The notes beneath the pieces are model-generated. The model had not been told where the DNA came from. It was given only the letters and a program-made list of their open reading frames with translations, and made no database searches. A program made the position numbers and the translations under genes. This document shows, piece after piece, positions 16,646-25,197 of a DNA stretch of 64,000 nucleotides. The DNA lies in contig CAYQMG010000204.1 in the NCBI GenBank assembly GCA_964418585.1, positions 1-64,000 on the forward strand, given 5' to 3'. The stretch is from JAJRTE01 sp964418585. GTDB lineage: Bacteria; Myxococcota_A; UBA796; JAJRTE01. Positions within the stretch are counted from its first letter, which is position 1, and every line of letters begins with the position of its first letter.

Positions 16646-17689
16646 TCAGGGGCGACGGCGGTGCCGGAGTCGCCGGAGCACCTGGTAAGTCGCAAGTCCA
16701 CAGTGGGAGACAAGCCCGGCCCATCGCGCCGGGATGCCTCGAGTTTTCTCGATTTCCACGAACTCGACCAGGGTGCCTTCCGGGTCGCGCATGTAAGCGA
16801 AGTGGGTCACGTTGTCCCTGCGTACCTCCGAGAAAGGACGGAGCCATTCCCCTCCTCGACGGCGCAGGGTTTCCTCGGTTTCCCGGTGGTCTATCACGTC
16901 GAGGGCCACCTCGAGGATACCTGCGTGGATGTCCTCCCGTGCTGTTTCTGCGCGGTCCTCCTGGATCGGTTTGGAGAGACGTGGGGGACTGGTCACCTGG
17001 ACGAGCCGAATGGTTGCCGGCGGAAAATGGGAGAAATGGGGCTTGCGGTGCTGCGGGTGTTCGAGCGCTACCACGTGGAATTCGCCTGGCCCGGCGACAG
17101 GTTCCATTCCCTGTATTTTGCCCTGGAACTCCCCCGCCACGATGGTGAAGCCGAGGATGCGTTCGTAGAATGCCCGTGCTCGAGACATCTCCTTGACATG
17201 GATGGTCACGTCCTGGATTCCGCCTGTTCCCGGGGGGGCATCGGTTCCATGGTCTGTGAGACGGATCAGGAGGCCCTCTGGACCTTCGATGTAGGCGAAT
17301 CGTTCCTGGGACGCGCTGGACCAGGGCAATCTCAGGATGGGTGTGAGGAAAAAGACGCCGCGGCGGGCAAGTTCTCGGAACACCGTCTCCAGGTCCCAGG
17401 TGGTGATTCCTATCTCCACGATCCCGGGAGCAGCCCAACTCGATGGAACCGCTCGTGCCTGCCAGGGTGATGTCTGGTTTTCGATGAGTTCCACCATGGC
17501 ACCGCCTCGAGGGTTCATGCCGAGTACGACCCGGAAGCGATTGGGGTGCGAGATGACCACTCCGCCCCCGTCCAGGTTGAACACCTCGTCGCCTGTTCGG
17601 AGTTTGAATCCGAGCATGTCGTGGAAGAATCGAAAGGATGCCTCCGGATCCTGGACCGCGATTCCCACGTGCTGGAGGGCCGTGATCAT
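16646..17689 (-). CDS. Protein with two VOC (glyoxalase/dioxygenase superfamily) domains
   Basis: 347 aa from ATG at 17689 (GGAGG 8 nt upstream). Residues 1-140 form one VOC domain (LQHVGIAVQDPEASFRFF, EIGITTWDLETVF, YIEGPEGLLIRLTD). Residues 150-310 form a second (IQDVTIHVKEMSRARAFYER, LGFTIVAGEF, YMRDPEGTLVEFVE). The His and Glu residues in HVGIAV, TIHVK and LVEFVE are in the usual metal-binding places. VOC proteins include glyoxalase I, ring-cleaving dioxygenases and epimerases; the reaction here cannot be told. It is convergent with the esterase gene. Confidence 0.88.
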   Translation of the reverse strand: MITALQHVGIAVQDPEASFRFFHDMLGFKLRTGDEVFNLDGGGVVISHPNRFRVVLGMNPRGGAMVELIENQTSPWQARAVPSSWAAPGIVEIGITTWDLETVFRELARRGVFFLTPILRLPWSSASQERFAYIEGPEGLLIRLTDHGTDAPPGTGGIQDVTIHVKEMSRARAFYERILGFTIVAGEFQGKIQGMEPVAGPGEFHVVALEHPQHRKPHFSHFPPATIRLVQVTSPPRLSKPIQEDRAETAREDIHAGILEVALDVIDHRETEETLRRRGGEWLRPFSEVRRDNVTHFAYMRDPEGTLVEFVEIEKTRGIPARWAGLVSHCGLATYQVLRRLRHRRRP

Positions 17690-17731
17690 GAGGATACCTC
17701 CTTTGCCCAGTGGCACCGGGGTCAGCCAGAG

Positions 17732-19579
17732 TCACCAGATCAGTTTGCGTATCCAGGCGTGGCCGGTATCGGCGATCCACATGTCTCCCTCGCTGTCGAA
17801 CGCCAGGCCTTGAGGCGCGGCGAGGTCCACCGCCGCTGCGTTGTCCTCGAGGATACCCTCCTCCGTGCTTCCGTTTCCCGCCAAGAGGAATACGATCTGG
17901 GAGGGCGTTATCTGTCGGATGCGGTTGTTTCCCGTGTCGCACACGAATACGTCGGTGGAGATGGCCACATCGATGCAGGTTGGGTGGTCGAAAAAGGTGG
18001 TGCTGGCATTGTCCCGGTCTCCGGTGTAGCCGGCCTGGTTCGGGGTCCCGGCCAGGAGGGTAATGACCCCCCGTTCCACCTTGCGTATCACGTGATTGCC
18101 GGTGTCGGCAATGTAGACCATCGTGCCCGTGGTATCCACGGCGACGCCTTGAGGGCTGTTCAGAAGGGCGTCTGTGGCAGAGACGCCGTCCCCCTCGTAC
18201 CCGCTCGAGCCTCCCTGGCCTGCAACGGTGGTGATCGTGGGTGTCTTCTTCTTGAGGTCCACCGAACGAATCACGTGGTTGCCGGTGTCGGCAATGTAGA
18301 GCACCTGGGTGCTGCTGATGGCCACGTCCATGGGACCATTCAACGATGCGTAGACCGCGACCTCACCGTCCTCACCGAAACCGGATAGACCGTTGCCCGC
18401 CACAGTGATGACCAGATCGTTCTTGAGCGTCCATTTCCGGACCTTGTGGTTGCCGGTGTCGGCGATGTAAAGATTGGTCCCGTCGGTGGCGAGGCCGGTA
18501 GGGCTGTTCAGGCGGGCATCCGAGGCATACCCGTCCAGGTCTCCCGGCTCTCCGTCGCCGATCAACGTGGTGATTGTCCCATCGAGGTCCACACGGCGAA
18601 TGGCATGGTTGCCGGTGTCGGCGATGTAGACGATGCCGGTTCGATCCACCACGATGGCCGTGGGGTTTTGGAACGAAGCCTCGTCCAGAGGTCCCCCGTC
18701 GCCTCCATATCCGGGATCGCCGCCGTCGCTGATCGTGACCACGTAGTCGTTGTAGCCATCACAATCGCTGTCCACTCCGTCGTTGTGAAACTCCACCGCC
18801 CCTGGGGAGACGGTCGGGTCGTCGTCGTCGCAGTCGTCAGCGTTGTCCACGTATCCTGTGGGCGGGGCGCACGCCTCCACAGTGGACGCCGTGTCCCCAA
18901 ACCCATCACGATCGTTGTCCACATAGTAGGTGTTCAGAGGCAAGTCCTCGTCAACCTCGCCGTCACAGTCGTTGTCCCGTTCGTCGCACAGCTCCTCCGC
19001 AGACGGATGGACGGTGGGCATGGCGTCGTCACAGTCCACCGGGAGACCGTCCGATTCGGAGACTCCTGGCTCGCACTGGTCGTACCCGTCGCCGTCCCCG
19101 TCCGGGTGATCGTTGGCCATGCTGGAACAATCTTCATCCAGGCCGTTGCACACGATCTCCTGGGCGTCCGGATGAACGTCCGGGTTGGTGTCGTCGCAGT
19201 CGTCGCCCGTGTCCACGTACCCGGTCGGGATCGAGCACCCCGTCGTCTCGGTGGAAGGGTCTCCGTGCCCGTCCTGGTCTGCATCCACATAGTAGGGAAC
19301 CAGGGTGAACCCTTCGTCCACACTTCCGTCACAATCGTTGTCGATCCCGTCACAGAGTTCGGTCGCCTCGGGGTGGATGGAAGCGTTCGTGTCGTCGCAG
19401 TCCTCCAGGGCCACATAACCATCTCCATCCTGGTCAGGTTCCGGCGTGGGGGTGGATTCCGATACTCCGTCATCGTCTGCCGGCTCAGTGCTGTCATCCC
19501 CGCAACCAGGCACGAAGGTGGGGAGCAGCACAAGCCCGACAAGAACGGGTATCCACTGGCTCGAACGATTTGCTTTCAT
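17732..19579 (-). CDS. Lipoprotein with MopE-type metal-binding repeats and an NHL beta-propeller
   Basis: 615 aa. The lipobox VPGC is followed by an acidic Pro/Thr spacer, then about five MopE-type units (DCDDTN-HPEATELCDGIDNDCDG and variants), thought to bind calcium or other metals. Residues 270-615 carry NHL repeats with the recurring phrase YIADTGNHVIR and a GDG turn, which should form a propeller for binding proteins or glycans at the cell surface. The start at 19579 is the first ATG; a TTG 30 nt upstream is possible but sits on the GGAG ribosome site. A good promoter lies 55-80 bp upstream. Confidence 0.88.
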   Translation of the reverse strand: MKANRSSQWIPVLVGLVLLPTFVPGCGDDSTEPADDDGVSESTPTPEPDQDGDGYVALEDCDDTNASIHPEATELCDGIDNDCDGSVDEGFTLVPYYVDADQDGHGDPSTETTGCSIPTGYVDTGDDCDDTNPDVHPDAQEIVCNGLDEDCSSMANDHPDGDGDGYDQCEPGVSESDGLPVDCDDAMPTVHPSAEELCDERDNDCDGEVDEDLPLNTYYVDNDRDGFGDTASTVEACAPPTGYVDNADDCDDDDPTVSPGAVEFHNDGVDSDCDGYNDYVVTISDGGDPGYGGDGGPLDEASFQNPTAIVVDRTGIVYIADTGNHAIRRVDLDGTITTLIGDGEPGDLDGYASDARLNSPTGLATDGTNLYIADTGNHKVRKWTLKNDLVITVAGNGLSGFGEDGEVAVYASLNGPMDVAISSTQVLYIADTGNHVIRSVDLKKKTPTITTVAGQGGSSGYEGDGVSATDALLNSPQGVAVDTTGTMVYIADTGNHVIRKVERGVITLLAGTPNQAGYTGDRDNASTTFFDHPTCIDVAISTDVFVCDTGNNRIRQITPSQIVFLLAGNGSTEEGILEDNAAAVDLAAPQGLAFDSEGDMWIADTGHAWIRKLIW

Positions 19580-19631
19580 TGTCTCATGAATCTCCAGGTG
19601 GGTGTGCAACCGGATGCAAGATCAAAACAGC

Positions 19632-19660
19632 GTCATACTCGACGGATAGCAATTCGTCAA
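19632..19660 (-). promoter_or_regulatory. Sigma-70-type promoter for the MopE/NHL lipoprotein gene
   Basis: Minus strand: TTGACG (19660-19655), 17-bp spacer, TATGAC (19637-19632). It matches 5/6 and 4/6 of the consensus with ideal spacing, about 50 bp from the start codon. Confidence 0.55.
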
Positions 19661-19906
19661 GCATGGAGTGGGCTGGCGAACCGGCCGGGTGGTGCGATTC
19701 CCTGGAATTCCTCATTGCATGCAGGAGGTTCCATGGACCGGGCGCGACCACAATATGCACGGTCTGGCACGAGCATTCCGTCAAAACCAGCGCCAGGTTG
19801 GAAGCGGAGAGCAGCCATGGCGGAGAGGTCCGGCCCGGTCCGGGTCCCGGCGATCTGGTCGGGGCGGACGAAGGTCACAAAATGCAGAAAATGGCATGAC
19901 AGAATC

Positions 19907-19935
19907 TTGTGAGACGGCGTGAGTTGACATATAAT
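19907..19935 (+). promoter_or_regulatory. Sigma-70-type promoter for the V4R / ABC-radical SAM unit
   Basis: TTGTGA (19907-19912), 17-bp spacer, perfect TATAAT (19930-19935). The TTGACA at 19924-19929 abuts the TATAAT and cannot act as its -35. The first gene starts at 20102. Confidence 0.6.
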
Positions 19936-20101
19936 GCGATCGACCACGCGGGCGGGTGTGACGACCGGACATTCGCGGCGGCTCGAGGCGCCCATATCGG
20001 TGGGAAGCCTGCCCATGGCACTCCGTTCCCGGCCGAGGTGCACCCATGGTGGAGAGGCACCTCGCACTGCCGGGAATCACTCGAAAGAAGGAGGGAAGCA
20101 G

Positions 20102-20599
20102 ATGGCAAAAGGACTCGAGCTGATTGGTGATCCTGCGGCGGGTCGGCCCACCCTTGGTGCGAACGCTCCCGTGGCGATGTTCAGAGCGTTGCGGATGGTC
20201 GGGATGATGGAAGGCCTGAATGCATTGATTGGCGATGCATCGACTCTGGTGTACGCAGCAGGCAAGGGTGTGGGCAAGGAGTTGGGTCAGGCGATCCTGG
20301 AAAAGACCGGAGGCAACGTGGATGCCTTCGTGGCTGCGACCGCCGCGGAGGTGAAGAACCTGGGCGTCGGGATCATGAAGGTGACCCACGCAGATCTCGA
20401 CAACGGCCTGCTCGAGATCAAGGTGGATGAGTGTATCACCTGTTCTGGCGCCCCGGTGATCGGCAAGCGGGTCTGCCATTTCGAGGCCGGGTTCGTTTCC
20501 GGTGTGCTCGAGCCGCTCGTTCAGAAGCAGGTCAACGTGGTGGAGACGGCGTGCAACTGCATGGGGGAGGACGGCTGCGTCTTCGAGTGCAAGTTCTGA
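20102..20599 (+). CDS. V4R (4-vinyl reductase-type) domain protein, cysteine-rich
   Basis: 165 aa from ATG at 20102, with AAGGAGG 7 nt upstream. Helical N-terminus (FRALRMVGMMEGLNALIG, TLVYAAGKGVGKELG) followed by the V4R core: VDECITCSGAPVIGKRVCHFEAGFVSG and a C-terminal CNCMGEDGCVFECKF. V4R domains bind small hydrophobic ligands or metals and occur in bacteriochlorophyll vinyl reductase BchJ, in archaeal and bacterial stand-alone sensors, and near radical SAM genes. The conserved Cys residues could bind zinc or an Fe-S cluster. It is the first gene after a strong promoter, and the ABC/radical SAM fusion follows 181 bp later, so the two probably act together. It may deliver or sense the radical SAM substrate; this is inference. 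Confidence 0.8.
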   Translation: MAKGLELIGDPAAGRPTLGANAPVAMFRALRMVGMMEGLNALIGDASTLVYAAGKGVGKELGQAILEKTGGNVDAFVAATAAEVKNLGVGIMKVTHADLDNGLLEIKVDECITCSGAPVIGKRVCHFEAGFVSGVLEPLVQKQVNVVETACNCMGEDGCVFECKF

Positions 20600-20780
20600 G
20601 GTGCTCCGCAGGAAGGTCGGCCCACCGATGGGTGTGAAGGCGGAGGGAGGGGGACCAGGCGTCTCCGGGGTGAGTTTTCCCCGGCGCCTGTCGGTGGGTC
20701 GTGCCTCCATGGATGCGGGGCGTGCCATGTTCGCGCCAGGAGGGCCTGGTTTCACCGCCATCGCGACTCGAGAGGTGGAG

Positions 20781-23045
20781 ATGGAAATCCGCTTTCAAGG
20801 CATCGCCAAGCATTACGACGGCTCCCAGGTCCTCACCGGGGTCGACCTGGTGCTGGCTTCCGGGAGTTTCAACGTCCTCCAGGGGAAAAATGGGAGTGGA
20901 AAAACCACGTTGCTGGAGATTGTCGCCGGCACCCTGGAACCATCGGCCGGGGAACTCTTCTTCGGGCCGACTCGAGTCAACGGCATGCCACCGTTCGAGC
21001 GGAAGGCGTTCTACGTTCCCCAAACCTTGCACAAGTACTGGCACCTGCTCGACGAACGGCTGTTCTGCTTCATTCCAAACCGAACGGTCCGGGAGAACGT
21101 GCTGGCTGCCAAGGCGGTATCGGGGAACATGGAAGATATTGAGAGGCTGCTCGAGCAGTTCGGACTGGCCCACGTGCGATGTGAGACGCCGGATCATCTC
21201 TCCTATGGCCTGCAACAGCGGCTCGCGTTGGCTCGGGCGTTCCTGACTGCGCCCAACATCATCTTGCTCGATGAACCCATGTCCGCGGTGGACAGGCGGC
21301 AAAAGCCGCGGCTCATCGAGCTGCTCAAGACCGCACACCGGACCTATCGCAACACGATCCTGTACGTCACCCACGACGCCGATGAGGCTGCGATGTTCCA
21401 TGCGACCCACTACGTGATCGAAGATGGGCGTGTGCGACGGGCCGGCATGGGAGGGCGCCTTCGTGCCTTGCACCGGCCCCTGGAAGCAGCTCGAACGCGA
21501 CTGGGGCTCTTTGGGGGCTCGAACGGCCGGCGCCGGAACGGGCGGACACAGTCGGTCTCGGGGGCTGTCACCTCTTCCGATGACCCGTGGGCCTGCCGGC
21601 GGTACACGATGGCCGCCGCTGGAGAGCCTGTCCCACCGCCGCGTCTTCGAACCGACCCAAAAAACGGCCCGCGTGAGGCGGCGGCACAGGCCGGCGTGTC
21701 GGCGGAGCAGAGCACAGGAGGCTCTGCGCGATCCGGTGCGGTTGCTTCGGGGGCCGTGGCGCAACCGCGGCCGTCGAGCGGCACTCCAACAGGCAGGCCA
21801 CGGGCCAGTTTCATTCAACTCGACGAGTCCACGTGGAACCTGAATGGGCCCTCGAAGCTGACCACTCCCAGGGAAAACGACCCCACCGCCCGCGCCCGCA
21901 CCCCGGTTGGGGAACGCTCACATCCGGCCAAGCAACCCCTACACAAGGTCCAGGAACGATCCGAGCCCGACACCACCGCGGCCCCCGAGCGGCGATCGAT
22001 TCTCCCTCGGTACCTTGCCTGGCAACTCACCCGCCGGTGCAATGCTCGGTGTATCCACTGTCACCTGGGCGCCGGACCCGACGTGGACCGCGCGACCGAG
22101 CTAACCACCGAGGAGGCGCTCGATCTGTTGGGCCAGTTGGCGAAGCTCGATCTGAGTATCCTCTCCTTCACCGGTGGAGAGCCAATGCTTCGGGACGACT
22201 GGTGGCGCATCGCGGAAGCCGCGGCGAATCACGGGATCCCGTTCAACGTGGCAACCAACGGGGTCGCAGTGGACCGAGCCGCAGCCGACAGGCTCGAGGA
22301 ACTCGGCGTGCACAGCGTCACCGTGGGGATGGACAGCCATCTTCCTGAGGTGCACGACCGGGTGCGACAGACAGACGGTCTTTTTTGGCAAGCGGTCCAG
22401 GCCGTCTCCCGGCTTGCCGAGCGGGGGGTTCGCACCGTGATTGAGGTAGTGCCGACCCGCCTCAACCACGGGGACATGGCGAGCCTGGTGCAACTGGCGC
22501 ACCGCATCGGGGCGGCTGCAGTGCACCTTTCTCCCTACGTGCCCGAGGGCCGGGGAAGCCGGGTTCTGGAACTGGATCCGGATCAGCAACTGGCTGTGTT
22601 GAACGAGTGGATCGAACTGAGGCAGGCCTACGACCATCGGGTCGAGGTCACCTGGCACGACTGTCGTGCCTCGCTGTTGCTGCGAGACGACCGGAGAGGC
22701 ACCTATCACGGCTGCATGGCCGGGCGGGAGGCCGGAGCGATTCTTGCAAACGGGACGGTGTCACCGTGCGAACGCCTGCCGGTGGGGGTGGGGTCGGTGC
22801 GGGATTCCTCGTTCGTGGAGGTGTGGTCTGGCGCGCCCCTTCTGGCCGGGTTCCGAACGCCTCGAGGCCATCTGGACGGAACTTGCGCCACGTGCGAGTA
22901 CCTGGAGCGGTGTAGGGGATGTCGGGCCGTGGCGCACGCGGTGCATGGAGATCCGTTGGCCGGAGATCCCGGGTGCTGGGTCCGCAGACGGGAAGCGAAT
23001 GTCGTCCTCGAGGCGCCTGCCGAAGGTGCGCACCTTGCATTCTGA
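20781..23045 (+). CDS. ABC-transporter ATPase fused to a SPASM-type radical SAM enzyme
   Basis: 754 aa in one uninterrupted frame from ATG at 20781 (AGAGG, 6 nt upstream). Residues 1-215 are a complete ABC ATPase: Walker A GKNGSGKTT, signature LSYGLQQRLALARA (a variant of LSGGQ), Walker B IILLDEP, D-loop SAVD, H-loop THD. Residues 220-400 are a low-complexity Pro/Ala/Arg/Ser linker. Residues 405-600 are a radical SAM domain with CNARCIHC (about 418) and SFTGGEPMLRDD. Residues 660-720 have SPASM-type cysteines (CERLPVG, CATCEYLERCRGC), as in heme, PQQ and RiPP maturases. No permease is encoded nearby. No start with a ribosome site lies in the linker; an in-frame ATG near 21609 has none. A single bifunctional protein is therefore the simplest reading. 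The substrate is unknown. Confidence 0.82.
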   Translation: MEIRFQGIAKHYDGSQVLTGVDLVLASGSFNVLQGKNGSGKTTLLEIVAGTLEPSAGELFFGPTRVNGMPPFERKAFYVPQTLHKYWHLLDERLFCFIPNRTVRENVLAAKAVSGNMEDIERLLEQFGLAHVRCETPDHLSYGLQQRLALARAFLTAPNIILLDEPMSAVDRRQKPRLIELLKTAHRTYRNTILYVTHDADEAAMFHATHYVIEDGRVRRAGMGGRLRALHRPLEAARTRLGLFGGSNGRRRNGRTQSVSGAVTSSDDPWACRRYTMAAAGEPVPPPRLRTDPKNGPREAAAQAGVSAEQSTGGSARSGAVASGAVAQPRPSSGTPTGRPRASFIQLDESTWNLNGPSKLTTPRENDPTARARTPVGERSHPAKQPLHKVQERSEPDTTAAPERRSILPRYLAWQLTRRCNARCIHCHLGAGPDVDRATELTTEEALDLLGQLAKLDLSILSFTGGEPMLRDDWWRIAEAAANHGIPFNVATNGVAVDRAAADRLEELGVHSVTVGMDSHLPEVHDRVRQTDGLFWQAVQAVSRLAERGVRTVIEVVPTRLNHGDMASLVQLAHRIGAAAVHLSPYVPEGRGSRVLELDPDQQLAVLNEWIELRQAYDHRVEVTWHDCRASLLLRDDRRGTYHGCMAGREAGAILANGTVSPCERLPVGVGSVRDSSFVEVWSGAPLLAGFRTPRGHLDGTCATCEYLERCRGCRAVAHAVHGDPLAGDPGCWVRRREANVVLEAPAEGAHLAF

Positions 23046-23173
23046 GCGTGGGGTGGTGTCGTGAACCTGCCGGGCGGGCCGGGAAGGCGGGAAGCCGCTA
23101 CCCTTGAGGGCAGGTGGAAAGGCTTTTCGGACAGGTGCGAGCAACCCTGAGCAGAGGGGTCGGCTCCGGGAGG

Positions 23174-24823
23174 TCAGAGCGCTGCGCGCGCCGCTTCGAT
23201 GGGTTCAGCCGCCACGGAGAGGGGAGGGGCGTTCGTCTCGCCGGTGTGAGGCTCCGGGCCGGGATACCCCACGCGTTCGAACCCCGGAACAGACAGGGCG
23301 AGGGTCTGACGGGTATCCTTGGCGGCGAGGTAGCTTCCCACGGCAAAGGAGAATCGGAACGGGTGGGAGGACCGGAGCGCAGCGGCCATCATGCGGGCCA
23401 GCGCCTTTTTCTCGTCCATGGGCGCCTTGAGCAAGAGGTGCTTGAGAATCCGGGCCGCGATGCCGATTTCGTGCAGTTCGGGGGGGCCGCCGGGGATGGA
23501 GAGCTTCTTTCTCTTGGGCGAACGTTCGAACATCTCGAAAAAGCGCTCCACCCGGTCGGCCAGGTTGTCCCACTCGTAGAGTCTGGCCAGAAGCCAGATT
23601 GTGCCATTCCGGACCTGGGCCGGGGTCAACTGCTTGGGAATCAGCGTGTGCATGTTGAGCGGTGTGGGAATTCGTCCCCGCAAGCTGATTTCCGGATCCA
23701 CGTACCGCCCTTCTTTTTCCATGCGCTCCTTGAGCATGGTGCCGTCGAACGCCTGAAGCGGGTTGACCTGGATCAAGGGCGCGGCGGTACGCATCCAGAA
23801 GTCGAACTGTCGCCGGAACACGCTCAAGTCATCGTGATCGAATCCAACGATGGCCCCTCCAATCACCATGATTCCGTGCTCGTGGAAACGCATGATGTCA
23901 CCCGTCAGATCCGGCCGGATATTCTGGAACTTTCGGGTTTCCCGCAAGCTTTCCACGTTCACGCTCTCCACGCCGGTGTTGATGGTACAGACCCCTGCCT
24001 GGGGGAGCAGTTCCAACAACTCCTCGTCGTCCACCACGTCCAGGGAAACCGATGCGTAGAGTTTCATCGGCCGACGCTTCGTGGCGTTCCAGTCCCGGAT
24101 ACGTCGAAGCAGGGCCTTGGCACGGTCCCGCTCCACGGTCAGGTTTACATCGCAAAGCTGGGCCCGGTGCAGGCCCAGTTGGTAGACTTGCTCGAGTTCC
24201 TCGATCACGGTGTCGATGCGCTTGAAGCGAAGTTTTCGTCCCAGCACGACCACAGCACAGCAGAACTCGCACTCGTAGGGACACCCTCGCCCAGTCTCCA
24301 CCACCCCGTTGAGGTACTGGTGGATCACCGGGGTCGGGATACTGCTGTAGTCCGGAAGCGGGAGGCCGGCGAGTTCCACCAGCCCCTCCTCGCGGTAGAT
24401 CTCCTTGTAGGAACCGGCGAGGTAGTCCCGGCAGAATTGAGGCCAGATACGTTCCGCCTCTCCCACGATGACCACGTCGGCGATGGGCTTCCACTTGTGC
24501 GGGATCAACGATGCCGAAGGCCCGCCCGCCACGATGAGCGCTCCACGCTTGCGCCAGTCCTCGGCGATCTGGCGTGCGCGGTCGAACTGGTTGGCAAACG
24601 TGGTGAGCCCGACGATGTCATAGTGCTCGCTGTAGTCGATGGGTTCGACGTTCTCGTCCAGCACCCGGACCTCGAATTCCGGGGGGGTCAGCCCTGCCAC
24701 CGTGGGCAGGGAGAGGTTGAGATGGGTTCCCTTGCGTCGGGTCAGGTCCCGAACCGTGTAGAGATCGGGATAGAAAAGCGGCTCGGTGTTCAGGGGTAGT
24801 ACGAGCAGGATACGTTTTTTCAC
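23174..24823 (-). CDS. Radical SAM protein with B12-binding-type N-terminal domain (paralogue B)
   Basis: 549 aa from GTG at 24823, preceded by GGGAGGGAGGT with good spacing. The cobalamin-binding-type N-terminus (LDENVEPIDYSEHYDIVGL, VAGGPSASLIPHKW, VIVGEAERIWPQF) is followed by CPYECEFC near residue 181, GGAIVGFDHDD and a helical C-terminus. It aligns with the gene at 13898-15529 over its whole length, sharing VKKRILL, GVESVNVESLRET and the IPGGPPELHEIGI-type C-terminal block. B12-type radical SAM enzymes often methylate unreactive carbons; the substrate is not known. It ends 128 bp from the convergent ABC/SPASM gene. Confidence 0.88.
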   Translation of the reverse strand: MKKRILLVLPLNTEPLFYPDLYTVRDLTRRKGTHLNLSLPTVAGLTPPEFEVRVLDENVEPIDYSEHYDIVGLTTFANQFDRARQIAEDWRKRGALIVAGGPSASLIPHKWKPIADVVIVGEAERIWPQFCRDYLAGSYKEIYREEGLVELAGLPLPDYSSIPTPVIHQYLNGVVETGRGCPYECEFCCAVVVLGRKLRFKRIDTVIEELEQVYQLGLHRAQLCDVNLTVERDRAKALLRRIRDWNATKRRPMKLYASVSLDVVDDEELLELLPQAGVCTINTGVESVNVESLRETRKFQNIRPDLTGDIMRFHEHGIMVIGGAIVGFDHDDLSVFRRQFDFWMRTAAPLIQVNPLQAFDGTMLKERMEKEGRYVDPEISLRGRIPTPLNMHTLIPKQLTPAQVRNGTIWLLARLYEWDNLADRVERFFEMFERSPKRKKLSIPGGPPELHEIGIAARILKHLLLKAPMDEKKALARMMAAALRSSHPFRFSFAVGSYLAAKDTRQTLALSVPGFERVGYPGPEPHTGETNAPPLSVAAEPIEAARAAL

Positions 24824-25197
24824 TTTGACCTCCCTCCCTGGGCGTGTGGGATGGCAACCTCGAGTGGCCAAGAGCCATCCTGTGCCGGCTGGTGACCTCC
24901 CCGGCCCAAGGCGTACCGTGGTCCGGAAAGCCTCCTGGGTCGCCCCAAAGCTGGACGGACCGTCTCGGCGCCGTGCCGGAGAAATATGTTACCATGCCGG
25001 GGTGTGGGAAGGAAAGCGCGAATCTGTCTGGGGAGACAGCAAAAGTGCGGTGCCAGCCATGACATCTGCTGCCGTGGGGCCGGGCGTCATGGGCCACACG
25101 CGCCTCCCCGGGGAGAACACCGTTGCCAATGGGTCGGCAATGGCGTATTTCGGTAGGTGCAGACATCAATCTCTCAACCTGCCGACAGGAGGACAAC
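24824..25197. other. Divergent intergenic region
   Basis: No gene is supported between the two divergent genes. A TATGTT near 24987 on the plus strand could be a -10 element, but no -35 partner is at the right distance. I see no other structure. Confidence 0.4.

Larger units (their letters stand above)
19580..20101. other. Divergent intergenic region with two back-to-back promoters
   Basis: No gene is supported in these 522 bp; the ORFs across it lack ribosome sites and overlap the promoters. It holds a minus-strand promoter for the MopE/NHL gene (19632-19660) and a plus-strand promoter for the V4R operon (19907-19935). The V4R transcript would have a leader of about 160 nt, long enough for regulation, but I found no known riboswitch pattern. 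Confidence 0.6.

Noticed and set aside
19924..19935. TTGACATATAAT as an overlapping promoter
   Set aside because: The two hexamers touch, so they cannot serve as -35 and -10 of one promoter; the -35 used is TTGTGA 17 bp before TATAAT.
23114..24799. A 561-aa plus-strand ORF
   Set aside because: Antisense to radical SAM paralogue B, which has the CxxxCxxC motif and a paralogue.
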